Below, piece by piece: positions 9,517-17,956 of a stretch of DNA of 64,000 nucleotides. The position numbers and the translations under genes are program-made. The notes beneath the pieces are model-generated. The model did no database searches. It worked only from the letters and a program-made list of their open reading frames with translations, and was not told the origin of the DNA. Origin of the DNA: JAPKYZ01 sp033763835 (lineage in GTDB: Bacteria > Acidobacteriota > Terriglobia > Bryobacterales > Bryobacteraceae); assembly GCA_033763835.1 (NCBI GenBank), contig JANRJS010000002.1, forward strand, positions 17,366 through 81,365. Reading direction: 5' to 3'. Numbering within the stretch: the first letter of the stretch is position 1; each line of letters opens with the position of its first letter.

Positions 9517-10258
9517 GATTACGGTCGTCCTGGTCGGCCCGCGCAATCCGTTGAACATCGGCGCTGCGGCGCGAGCCATGTCGAACTTCGGAGTTTTCGA
9601 TTTACGACTGGTCGACGCCTATAAGCCGTCACTCGAAGAAGCGCGCAGCGCCGTGGGCGGCGGCGCGGTCGTCGTCGAGTCGCGTGAGTATCCCACGGTC
9701 GCCGAAGCCATCGCCGATTGCGAACTGGTGGTCGGCACCACCGCCGCCACGAATCGCGCGTTGCGGCATCGGCTGATCACTTTCGAACACGCCGCGCCGG
9801 AGATTCACGCATCGCGCGGGCGAGTGGCGATCCTCTTCGGCAACGAAAAAACGGGACTCGATAACGACGCGCTCGCTTACTGCCACTTCCTTACGAGGAT
9901 TCCCGCGCGCGAAGAGCATTCGTCGATGAACCTCGGCCAAGCAGTGGCGATCGTGCTGTATGAGCTGGTCCGCGGCGGCGCTCCTGCGCACGCGCCGCAC
10001 AAACGACGTCCTGAGCAAGACGCGCTCGACCGCCTGGAGCGCACGATGCTCGATGTACTCGCCGAATCGGGCTACGCCACGACCAACACCACAGGCGAAC
10101 GGTTGCGGCGGATGTTCCGGCGGCTCGACATTCCTCGGCGCGACGCGCCGATCTGGCACGGCATGCTCCGGCAGATTCTATGGAAGCTTCGCGATAATAA
10201 AGAAACCCCGCATGACGAAAGTCCAGACGACCCTCGCCCTAACCAAACCGCTCGATGA
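9434..10258 (+). CDS. TrmJ/SpoU-family RNA 2'-O-ribose methyltransferase
   Basis: SPOUT-class methyltransferase. The family motifs are plain: VVLVGPRNPLNIGAAARAM at the N-terminus, a central LVVGTTA, ILFGNEKTGLDNDAL forming the knotted SAM site, and EEHSSMNLGQAVAIVLYEL near the end of the domain. TrmJ proteins methylate position 32 in the anticodon loop of tRNA; the C-terminal ~70 residues with a short helical tail fit this subgroup. The start is unclear: the only ATG/GTG/TTG in frame is TTG 9434, which adds an odd 25-residue Arg/Cys-rich leader inside speA, while family proteins begin only about ten residues before VVLVG. A non-standard start such as ATC at 9491 is possible. Confidence 0.85.
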   Translation: MRSRAACAVTTKRACKATPISRIPTSAEITVVLVGPRNPLNIGAAARAMSNFGVFDLRLVDAYKPSLEEARSAVGGGAVVVESREYPTVAEAIADCELVVGTTAATNRALRHRLITFEHAAPEIHASRGRVAILFGNEKTGLDNDALAYCHFLTRIPAREEHSSMNLGQAVAIVLYELVRGGAPAHAPHKRRPEQDALDRLERTMLDVLAESGYATTNTTGERLRRMFRRLDIPRRDAPIWHGMLRQILWKLRDNKETPHDESPDDPRPNQTAR

Positions 10259-10430
10259 CGCGTCGCTCAAAGCGATCTCGAACGCCACCGCGATCTATGG
10301 CATTCACTACGTACGCTTGGCGCCGACGCTCGATAAAGTGACGGTGGAGTACGACGCCTCGCGCTTGCGGGCGGCCCATGTGCAGGGCGCACTGGTCAAG
10401 GCCGGTATTCCCGTGGGAGGATCGCAGTAA
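10212..10430 (+). CDS. 72-residue protein, possible HMA-like small fold without the metal-binding cysteines
   Basis: A short gene starting ATG inside the 3' end of the methyltransferase gene and ending so that its TAA shares a base with the next ATG (TAATG). The sequence alternates strand/helix/strand/strand/helix/strand (TKVQTTLALTKP, then SLKAISNATAIYGIHYVRLAP, then KVTVEYDAS, then HVQGALVKAGIPV), like a heavy-metal-associated domain, and the phrase VTVEYDASRL is typical of that fold. The CxxC metal site is absent, so copper binding is not supported. Tight packing suggests co-translation with its neighbours. Function unknown; fold assignment is inference. Confidence 0.6.
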   Translation: MTKVQTTLALTKPLDDASLKAISNATAIYGIHYVRLAPTLDKVTVEYDASRLRAAHVQGALVKAGIPVGGSQ

Positions 10431-10918
10431 TGCTCGCCGGCATTGTGATGGCCGCGGTAATCTCGCAGTTCGTGCCGGAGTCGTTCGCTCCACCCGCATC
10501 GTACTCGACGAAATCTTACGTGCTGGTACCGCTCGGCCCGGGGCTCGAAAAGTTGGACTATGAAGCCTATATGAGCTCCATCGACCATCTCAAGGCCACG
10601 TTCTCGAATGGCGGCAAGTGGCCGCACCCGGGCATCACCATGGCCGACGCACTGAAAGACGTCGAGGGCGAGAAGGCGCGATTCGATGCGCGAAAGTCGT
10701 TCACCTACGCGGTGCTGACGCCCGACAAATCGCGAGAGTTGGGCTGCGTCTATATCTCGCCATCGCGGCAGCCGGGCTTTGACGCGCAAGTCAGGATGTG
10801 GGTGACGAAAGCGGAATTCGATAGCGGTTTCGACGCGGCTTTGGAGCGCGACATGCGCGCTTGGATCGCCAAAGCTTGGCCGTTCCAGAAAGTCGCTTGG
10901 CCGGGCCGCGACCGGTAA
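10430..10918 (+). CDS. GNAT-like N-acetyltransferase-family protein
   Basis: 162 residues. The central part (FTYAVLTPDKSRELGCVYISP, then VRMWVTKAEF, then the C-terminal AWIAKAWPFQKVAWPGR) matches a recognisable GNAT-like family in which the strand GCVYI precedes the acetyl-CoA loop; the usual Q/RxxGxG/A loop is weak here. The region around residues 60-80 (WPHPGITMADALKDVE) also fits that family. ATG overlaps the TAA of the 72-residue gene. It is the last gene of the speA-trmJ cluster. Substrate unknown; family assignment from memory of the motif order, moderate confidence. Confidence 0.65.
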   Translation: MLAGIVMAAVISQFVPESFAPPASYSTKSYVLVPLGPGLEKLDYEAYMSSIDHLKATFSNGGKWPHPGITMADALKDVEGEKARFDARKSFTYAVLTPDKSRELGCVYISPSRQPGFDAQVRMWVTKAEFDSGFDAALERDMRAWIAKAWPFQKVAWPGRDR

Positions 10919-11019
10919 TCGCCCCAAATTGGGCGCATTTCGCCACAATCCGCCCGTAAATCTTTGTAATCGATCACTACCCTCGTGAATAGGACGTTTC
11001 CTATTTGAGGGGGTTACCC

Positions 11020-14000
11020 GTGTTGTATCCGCGCATATTCGCCGCTTTCGCGCTCACATTGTTTTCGCTTTCGGCCCAGGTAGCCGGGCGCTTATCGGGA
11101 ACGGTGGCCGACTCCACCGGCGCTGTAGTCGCCGGGGCGACGGTTACCGTGCGCACTCCGGACGGCACCGCCACAGCCACACAGTCCACCAGTGCGGAAG
11201 GCGTCTTCAACTTCGCTGGATTGCAATCGGGCACGTACGATCTGACGGTGGAACTGGCCGGATTCTCGACCGCCACCATTCGTCAAGTAAAGGTGGACAC
11301 CGCGCGAGAAACCGCACTTACCGCGATTACTTTGCAGCCCTCCGCAGTCACCCAAACTATCGAAGTCGCGGCGACGGCGAACGGGGTGCAAACGGCGAAC
11401 GCCGAAGTCGCGACCACGGTTACCAATGAACAAGTGAGGCGGCTGCCGCAGTTGAACCGAAACATCTTGGCCTTGATCGCCACGCAACCCGGCGTCGGCG
11501 CAAATGGCCGGTCGAACACCGTCATCAATGGCCTCCGCGTGTCCTACGCCAACGTGACTCTCGACGGCGTCAACATCCAGGACAATTACTTCCGCGAAAA
11601 TTCGCTCGACTTTCAGCCGAACTTGCTGCTGATCGATCAGGTTTCCGAGCTATCCATCGGAACGTCGAATAGCAACCCGGCGATGGGCAACGGCGCGGTG
11701 CAAGTGTCGTTTTCGACGCCCTCGGGGTCGAACGCATTTCACGGCGCGGCCTATTGGTACAACCGCAACAACGCGCTCGCCGCGAACGATTTCTTCTCGA
11801 ATCGCGACGGTCTCGGGATTCCATTTCTGAACCAGAACCAAGCGGGTGGCGCGATCGGCGGTCCGATCGTCAAGAACAAGCTGTTCTTCTACTCGAATTA
11901 CGAAGCTTTCCGGCGGCGGCAACAGACCAACCTGCAGCGCACGATCCTCACCGATAGCGCCCGGCAAGGCATCTTCACCTATGGCAGCGCCGCTAATCCG
12001 CAGCGCGCGAATATTCTGGCGCTCACCGGCAATCGCATCGATCCCGAAATGCAAAAGTTGATCGACATGCTGCCCGGCGCCGGCCAGATCAACAATTTCC
12101 GTTCGGGCGACTCGGCCGAAAGTATTCTCCGAAACACCGGCGGTTACTCGTTTTTCCAGACCACAAACCGCGACCGCGACAACGTCACCGGCAAACTCGA
12201 CTACTACCTGAGCGATCGCCAATCGTTCTTCGGTACTTACATTTGGAACCGCGACTTGAACGAGCGGCCGACGGTGAGCAACTTGGGTTACACGCCGAAT
12301 CCGTCGGTGGTGAACGACAATGCCACCAACTTCTTTTCGACGGGCTGGCGTTCCACTTGGTCCCCGACTTTCACTAACGAGCTTCGCGGCGGGGCGAACT
12401 TCGCGCCAGGCGACTTCGTTAAGACCGTACCAGATCAACCGTTCTATATCGCCAACACGGCGGCGCTGGTCTTTACCAACCCCGTCCAGACTTACATGCC
12501 GGAAGGGCGTAACACCAAGACCTACAACTTATCGAATAACTCGAATTGGGTGAAAGGCAAGCACACGGTTAGTTTCGGATTCCAGTATCAAGGTATTCGG
12601 ACGAACGCTTACGACTACTTCTCGATCGTTCCCACCTACACGTTGGGACTCTCGGCCGGAGTGGCAGGCCTGACCTCCGCCAACTTACCGGGCGCGACGG
12701 CGGCGGAGATTAACGCGGCGAATAACTTACTCGCTACGCTTGCCGGGCGGGTTACTTCCGCCACGCAACGGTTTAACGTAAAGGATCGCCAGTCGGGTTA
12801 TGTTCCCGGTCAGGAGAATCGCCGCCTCTGGGCCTTCGATACATACGCCGGATACTTACAGGACAACTGGAAGGTGATGCGGCGCTTGAGCGTGTCGCTA
12901 GGCCTCCGCTACGACTACTTCACCGTCGTCGACGAGACGCAAGGCTTGGCGCTGTTGCCGGTGCTGGGTAACCGGAGCGCGATCGACGCGTTGCGCGATC
13001 CGAATGGGACTCTGGATTTTGCGGGCAAGTCCGTCGGCCGTCCGTTCTATAACTCGGACCGCAACAACTTCGCCCCCAATATCGGACTGGCTTGGGACGT
13101 TCGCGGCGACGGCAAGACCGCGATTCGCGCGGGCTACAGCGTCCACTTCGTCAACGACAACCATCTGACGATGGCGTTCAACGCTTCTCGCACCAATGAA
13201 GGGTTGCAGGCCAACCCTACATTGACCAATCTCAACGCAACGGTGGCGAATGCGCCCTCGATCGCCGCGCCCGAGTTTAACGCTCCGCGTACCTATGCCC
13301 AGAACTTCGCGCAGAACTCGGCGGCGCCGTTCGCGACCATCGATCCGAACCTGCGCACGCCCTACGTACAGCAGTGGAGCTTGGGCGTTCAGCAATCGAT
13401 TCGCGGCGGACTGCTCGAAGTCCGCTATGTAGCGAATCGGGGGACCAAACAGTTCCGGGCGTTCGACTACAACCAGATCAATATCAATTCCGCCGGTTTC
13501 TTGGACGACTTCAAGCGCGCCTACTCGAACGGCTTGCTAGCACAGGGACGCACCGGAACCTTTGATCCGCGCTTTAACGCCGCAATTCCCGGCAGTCAAC
13601 CTTTACCGGTATTCGGCCAACTACCGAACGGCGGCAATTTGAACGCCGCGCAGATCGTCAATCACATCCGCTTACAACAAGCCGGAGAGCTGGCGAACTT
13701 TTACATGGTGAACCGGATTAACGGTCCCATCAGTTTCTACAACAATCCCAACGCGCAGGGAACGAACTTGATGACCAATTACAGCCGGTCCACTTACGAC
13801 AGCCTGCAAGTGGATTACACACGGCGCTTCTCGAAAGGTTATTCGTTCCAGGTCAACTATGTTTTCGCGAAGGCGTTGTCGGATACCGCAGGCGATAGCC
13901 AGGTCAATTTCGAGCCTTTCCTCGACATCAATAACGCCGCGATCGAACGCGCGCGCACGGCGTTCGACTTACGCCACGCGCTCAAAACGAACTACACGCT

Positions 14001-14619
14001 CGATCTGCCCTTCGGGCGCGGACGGCGCTACTGGAACGCGGGCGGTCCGGTGGTGTCGCGGCTGCTCGAAGGTTGGTCGATCAGCGGCATCATGACGCTG
14101 CAAAGCGGCTTCCCGTTCGGCATTCGTTCGGAACGGGGCACGTTCAACCGTGCGGCACGCTCGACCAATACCAACACCGCCACTACATTGCTCGACGGCT
14201 ACGGTTTGTCGAACGCGGTGGGGTACTACATGACCGGCAACGGTCCGTTCATTGTGGCGCAATCGGCCATCAACCCGCGCGATGGGCGGGGCGTGGGTCC
14301 CGACGGTGGCGCGGCGTTCGACGGCCAGTTGTTCTTCAACCCCAACGCGGGCGAGGTGGGATCTCTGCAACGGCGCTACTTTACCGGACCGAATTTCTTT
14401 AACTTCGACTTCGGTATCCAGAAGCGCACGACGATCCGCGAAGGGCACACTCTTGAATTGCGGTTGGAATCGACGAATGTCTTTAATAACGCGATGTTCG
14501 ACGTTTTCCAGGGCGGCACCCGGTTCGACTACGACGTGAATTCGACGACCTTCGGGCGCATCGTTAATCAGGCCAACACGCCACGGCGCGTGCAGATCGG
14601 GTTGTACTACCGCTTCTAG
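11020..14619 (+). CDS. Oar-like TonB-dependent outer-membrane receptor
   Basis: About 1199 residues from a GTG start preceded by a strong GAGGGGG ribosome-binding site (11007-11013); an upstream TTG at 11005 lies within that site and is unlikely. After a signal peptide (cleavage near LSAQVAG) comes a carboxypeptidase-regulatory-like domain (GRLSGTVADSTGAVVAGATV, about residues 22-110), a plug (LPQLNRNILALIATQPGV, LDGVNIQDNYF) and a long beta-barrel with the family phrases QAGGAIGGPIVKNKLFFY, SLGLRYDYF and FAPNIGLAWDVRGDGKTA. The last residues (RRVQIGLYYRF) end in Phe as required for barrel insertion. Ligand unknown. The next gene is an exported S15-type hydrolase, suggesting uptake coupled to hydrolysis (inference). 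Confidence 0.93.
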   Translation: MLYPRIFAAFALTLFSLSAQVAGRLSGTVADSTGAVVAGATVTVRTPDGTATATQSTSAEGVFNFAGLQSGTYDLTVELAGFSTATIRQVKVDTARETALTAITLQPSAVTQTIEVAATANGVQTANAEVATTVTNEQVRRLPQLNRNILALIATQPGVGANGRSNTVINGLRVSYANVTLDGVNIQDNYFRENSLDFQPNLLLIDQVSELSIGTSNSNPAMGNGAVQVSFSTPSGSNAFHGAAYWYNRNNALAANDFFSNRDGLGIPFLNQNQAGGAIGGPIVKNKLFFYSNYEAFRRRQQTNLQRTILTDSARQGIFTYGSAANPQRANILALTGNRIDPEMQKLIDMLPGAGQINNFRSGDSAESILRNTGGYSFFQTTNRDRDNVTGKLDYYLSDRQSFFGTYIWNRDLNERPTVSNLGYTPNPSVVNDNATNFFSTGWRSTWSPTFTNELRGGANFAPGDFVKTVPDQPFYIANTAALVFTNPVQTYMPEGRNTKTYNLSNNSNWVKGKHTVSFGFQYQGIRTNAYDYFSIVPTYTLGLSAGVAGLTSANLPGATAAEINAANNLLATLAGRVTSATQRFNVKDRQSGYVPGQENRRLWAFDTYAGYLQDNWKVMRRLSVSLGLRYDYFTVVDETQGLALLPVLGNRSAIDALRDPNGTLDFAGKSVGRPFYNSDRNNFAPNIGLAWDVRGDGKTAIRAGYSVHFVNDNHLTMAFNASRTNEGLQANPTLTNLNATVANAPSIAAPEFNAPRTYAQNFAQNSAAPFATIDPNLRTPYVQQWSLGVQQSIRGGLLEVRYVANRGTKQFRAFDYNQININSAGFLDDFKRAYSNGLLAQGRTGTFDPRFNAAIPGSQPLPVFGQLPNGGNLNAAQIVNHIRLQQAGELANFYMVNRINGPISFYNNPNAQGTNLMTNYSRSTYDSLQVDYTRRFSKGYSFQVNYVFAKALSDTAGDSQVNFEPFLDINNAAIERARTAFDLRHALKTNYTLDLPFGRGRRYWNAGGPVVSRLLEGWSISGIMTLQSGFPFGIRSERGTFNRAARSTNTNTATTLLDGYGLSNAVGYYMTGNGPFIVAQSAINPRDGRGVGPDGGAAFDGQLFFNPNAGEVGSLQRRYFTGPNFFNFDFGIQKRTTIREGHTLELRLESTNVFNNAMFDVFQGGTRFDYDVNSTTFGRIVNQANTPRRVQIGLYYRF

Positions 14620-14658
14620 CTTTACGAATCCGTACGGGCCGGGCGATAATACGCGGAT

Positions 14659-16494
14659 ATGCGTGTTGCCGCTTCGGCCCTTTTCTTATGCCTCGCCGCC
14701 TTCGGTCAGGGCGTCGAGTTCGTGAAAGCGAACTACACCAAGTTCGAATACGAAGTGCCGATGCGCGACGGCGTCAAGTTATTCACCAGCGTCTACGTTC
14801 CCAAAGACCGAGCGCAGACGTACCCGATCATGATGAGCCGGACGCCGTACTCGGTAGCGCCCTACGGAGTCGATAACTACCGCGCCGCCCTCGGACCTTC
14901 GGAGAAATTTGCGCGCGAGAGCTACATTTTCGTCTACCAGGACGTAAGGGGCCGTTTCCAATCGCAAGGCAAGTGGATCGAGATGACTCCGCATAAGCCG
15001 GTAAAGAAATCGCCGGCCGATGTAGACGAGGCGTCCGACACTTACGACACCATCGATTGGTTAGTTAAAAATGTCCCGAATAACAATGGCAAGGTCGGAA
15101 CCTGGGGCATTAGTTATCCCGGCTTTTATACGGCCGCCGGAATGATCGACGCGCATCCGGCGCACAAGGCCGCGTCTCCGCAAGCTCCGGTCACCGACCT
15201 ATACGGCGGCGACGACGCGTATCACAACGGCGCACTCATGCTGGCGGCGAATTTCGGTTTTTACTTGTTTTTCAAACCGCACTTAGAACCGCTCAAGCCG
15301 GAACCGGGCGCGCGGAGCAACGTCTTCAAGTCTCCCGACGGCTACGACGTGTTTCTGCGCGCCGGAACGCTCGCCAACGCGACGGAGAAGTACTACAAGG
15401 AAGCCAACCCGTATTGGTTGGCCACGATGAATAATCCCAACCTGAACGAGTTCTGGAAATCGCGTAACATCGCCGCGCACCTAAAGTCGATCAAGCCCGC
15501 TGTGCTGACGGTGGGCGGTTGGTTCGACGCGGAGGACGTTCAAGGACCGCAGTTGGTCTACCGGATGATTCAGGAGAACAATCCCCCCGCGGGCAATCAC
15601 ATCGCGCTCGGGCCTTGGACGCATGGCCAATGGTCGCGCGGCGACGGCGACAAGGTCGGCGATATCTCGTTCGCTTCGAAAACCAGCGTGCACTATCGCG
15701 ACAACATCGAGTTTCCTTTTTTCCAGTACCACCTGAAAGGCAAGGGCGACGGTAAGTTTCCGGCGGCTTGGATTTTCGAGACCGGCACGAACCAGTGGCG
15801 GACTTACGAGCAATGGCCGCCGAAATCCACCACCGCGAAGAAGCTCTACTTTCGCGCGAACGGGAAGTTAGCTTTCGACGCGCCCACGGAGGATAACTCC
15901 GCCGACGAGTATCTCGCCGATCCCAACCGGCCCGTTCCTTACGTGAGTTACGTGCATATGGGTATGTCGGGCAGTTACATGACTTCCGACCAGCGCCACG
16001 CCGCCGCCCGTCCCGACGTGCTGACTTACGAGAGCGAAATCCTGAAGGACGACGTCACTATCACCGGGCCGATCTCGCCCGAATTGTTCGTCTCGACCAC
16101 CGGCACCGACGCCGATTTCGTCGTCAAGCTGATCGACGTTTATCCGGACGATCTCGAAGACGCGGGCGGCGTGAAATACGGCGGCTACCAACAATTAGTA
16201 CGCGGCGAGCCGTTCCGGGCGAAGTTCCGCAATAGCTTCGAGAAGCCGGAGCCACTTACGGCTGGCAAGCGCGAGCGGATCGCCTTCGCCATGCCCGCCA
16301 TTCAACACACGTTCCGAAAAGGGCATCGGATCATGGTGCACGTCCAAAGTTCCTGGTTCCCGCTGATCGACCGCAACCCGCAAAAATTCGTTAACATCCC
16401 CGACGCGAAAGCGGGCGATTTCCAGAAGGCGACGCATCGTGTGTACCGGTCGCGAAGCGCGGCATCCAGCGTTGCGATTTCCACGCTGCCTTAG
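14659..16494 (+). CDS. Exported CocE/NonD-family (S15 peptidase-like) hydrolase
   Basis: 611 residues with a signal peptide (MRVAASALFLCLAAFGQG). The N-terminal alpha/beta-hydrolase domain carries the family start EYEVPMRDGVKLFTSVYVPK, the oxyanion region DVRGRFQSQG, and the nucleophile in GTWGISYPGF (Ser152). The C-terminal jelly-roll domain (TITGPISPELFVSTTGTDADFVVKLIDVYPD, then HRIMVHVQSSWFP) is the X-Pro dipeptidyl-peptidase C-terminal domain. Members cleave Xaa-Pro peptides, cocaine-type esters or glutaryl amides; the substrate cannot be assigned. It lies 39 bases after a TonB-dependent receptor on the same strand and ends in a four-base TTAG overlap with the convergent downstream gene. 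Confidence 0.92.
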   Translation: MRVAASALFLCLAAFGQGVEFVKANYTKFEYEVPMRDGVKLFTSVYVPKDRAQTYPIMMSRTPYSVAPYGVDNYRAALGPSEKFARESYIFVYQDVRGRFQSQGKWIEMTPHKPVKKSPADVDEASDTYDTIDWLVKNVPNNNGKVGTWGISYPGFYTAAGMIDAHPAHKAASPQAPVTDLYGGDDAYHNGALMLAANFGFYLFFKPHLEPLKPEPGARSNVFKSPDGYDVFLRAGTLANATEKYYKEANPYWLATMNNPNLNEFWKSRNIAAHLKSIKPAVLTVGGWFDAEDVQGPQLVYRMIQENNPPAGNHIALGPWTHGQWSRGDGDKVGDISFASKTSVHYRDNIEFPFFQYHLKGKGDGKFPAAWIFETGTNQWRTYEQWPPKSTTAKKLYFRANGKLAFDAPTEDNSADEYLADPNRPVPYVSYVHMGMSGSYMTSDQRHAAARPDVLTYESEILKDDVTITGPISPELFVSTTGTDADFVVKLIDVYPDDLEDAGGVKYGGYQQLVRGEPFRAKFRNSFEKPEPLTAGKRERIAFAMPAIQHTFRKGHRIMVHVQSSWFPLIDRNPQKFVNIPDAKAGDFQKATHRVYRSRSAASSVAISTLP

Positions 16495-17675
16495 CGCGAA
16501 GTGATGTTGCCGTTCTTTGCGCCGGTCCAGCCGGTCGCCGGATCGTGCACGACGATCAGAAACTTCGTCCCGGGAGCAACTTCCTGCGGGACGATGCAGA
16601 GCGGTCCCGGACGTTCCAGCAGCGCCCGCTGGCGCAAACTTCGCTTGCCCTGTTCCTGAAACTCGATGTGCACGAGCAGTCGCCCCGGCGTTTCGCGAAT
16701 CCGCGCCGGCAAATCGAGTTCGAACCGCGCGCCCTCCTTCACCCCACCGCAGCCCGACTTCAGTGACATCTCGGTAGAGTACGTTACGACGCGGCCCACC
16801 AGCGGATCGAGTTTCGGGCGATCCGGCGGCGGACGTTCGAAGGTAAACGGACGGTGCAGGATCTCTTTGCCGGAGCTGTCGCGAATGCGCAGCAGACCGG
16901 GTCCGTGATCGCGCTCGTTTTCCGGAATCTCGATTCGGGCGACGGGCAGGCGCGCCGTTTGGGTGAGTAAGGGGAATAACTCGCCGGTCCGTCCACCGGT
17001 AGTTTGCGCCAGATACTGCGCGGAGGCCACGACTTCGCGCGACGCCCCGGGCAGATACGCGGCGAAGATCGTAACCGGCGGTTGCGCAAACTGCGTCAGG
17101 AGAAAATCCACCAATCCCGGAACTGGCGGGGGAACGATGTCCGCATCGCCCGGCAGCGGGCGGCGCGAAGGCCGTCCGAAATACTGCCGCCAATCGTAAA
17201 CGCGAAAGTCGCCTGCAATCCAGTAGAGCCGCAGCGGCTGGCGGTCGTAAATCCAACCCAAGGACCGCACCACTTCGTTTATCGAAATCGTGTCTCGGCG
17301 CAAGACCGGCTTTCGCGCGGACTTCGGCTTCGACTCGGCGCACCAGGGCTCGATACGATCGGCGGGCGTCAGGAGTCCGAGCTGCACGCCCGTTGCCATT
17401 TCCGCGGAGTAAAGCAACCGCGTTTGCGTCGCGCCCGTGAAGTAGACAGGCATCCCGCGAGTCTGCGCGAACGATCGCGCCAATTCGAGCGCCAGGCATG
17501 GATGATCTTCGGGGGACGTCGCCGCGAAGTCCGCCAGCACGATGCCCGGTGCCGGTTCGTCGAGGATTTCGACGGGACCCAACTTCGTCCGCCCGATAGA
17601 GGCTTCAAGCGGTCCCGCCGTAGGTCTCGCAGTTAGCAGGACGTCGAGCGCGACGGCCAACCACGGCGACGCCAT
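16491..17675 (-). CDS. Hypothetical protein, 394 residues, in the dnaE-accA transcription unit
   Basis: A real-looking gene that continues the leftward dnaE-accA string, starting two bases after the stop of the preceding 90-residue gene. It opens with a short signal-like segment (MASPWLAVALDVLLTARPTAG). The body has an alpha/beta pattern near residues 40-150 (GIVLADFAATS, MPVYFTGATQTRLLYSAEM) that loosely recalls von Willebrand-type secreted acidobacterial proteins, then proline-rich linkers and an extended beta-rich C-terminus (RLLVHIEFQEQGKR, TKFLIVVHDPATGW). No catalytic motif seen. Function unknown; likely exported. It converges on the S15 hydrolase gene. Confidence 0.7.
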   Translation of the reverse strand: MASPWLAVALDVLLTARPTAGPLEASIGRTKLGPVEILDEPAPGIVLADFAATSPEDHPCLALELARSFAQTRGMPVYFTGATQTRLLYSAEMATGVQLGLLTPADRIEPWCAESKPKSARKPVLRRDTISINEVVRSLGWIYDRQPLRLYWIAGDFRVYDWRQYFGRPSRRPLPGDADIVPPPVPGLVDFLLTQFAQPPVTIFAAYLPGASREVVASAQYLAQTTGGRTGELFPLLTQTARLPVARIEIPENERDHGPGLLRIRDSSGKEILHRPFTFERPPPDRPKLDPLVGRVVTYSTEMSLKSGCGGVKEGARFELDLPARIRETPGRLLVHIEFQEQGKRSLRQRALLERPGPLCIVPQEVAPGTKFLIVVHDPATGWTGAKNGNITSR

Positions 17676-17676
17676 T

Positions 17677-17949
17677 TCACTTGCCCGAGAGCCATCGGAC
17701 GCTCTTCGGCGCCGTCCGTCCGCAAGCCATCGAATCGGTCATGCCGGAGGCGATCAGGGCGCAGGCGTTGTCGGTAGCCGTGCGAAGCGCTTGTTGTTCC
17801 GTTTCCGCCGACGCCGTTCGGCAAGCGTCCCGGCCCTGGAATTCCACGCAAACTTCGACGCGATACTGCGTCTGTTTGAGCGTCGAGTAAGCGAGGAACG
17901 CGACAAAGGCCACCGCCGCCAGCGCGATCCAAAGGCCCGATTTTTTCAT
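17677..17949 (-). CDS. Small single-pass membrane protein, unknown function
   Basis: 90 residues: a Lys-Lys start, one hydrophobic helix (about residues 5-23, LWIALAAVAFVAFLAYSTL), then a soluble tail with three cysteines (CVEFQGRDAC and a later NACALIASGM plus MACG). The tail looks like a short periplasmic or outer-face domain that could hold a disulfide. It sits seven bases after the accA stop and two bases before the next gene, so it is probably co-transcribed. No family recognised. Confidence 0.65.
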   Translation of the reverse strand: MKKSGLWIALAAVAFVAFLAYSTLKQTQYRVEVCVEFQGRDACRTASAETEQQALRTATDNACALIASGMTDSMACGRTAPKSVRWLSGK

Positions 17950-17956
17950 AGCCCGG

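Noticed and set aside
10920..10935. Palindrome CGCCC-CAAATT-GGGCG after the GNAT-like gene
   Set aside because: Only a five-base stem and no T-run; too weak to call a terminator.
16195..17499. A long minus-strand open frame over the S15 hydrolase end and the 394-residue gene
   Set aside because: Composition is Arg/Gly/Ala-rich shadow, and it covers two better supported genes in other frames.
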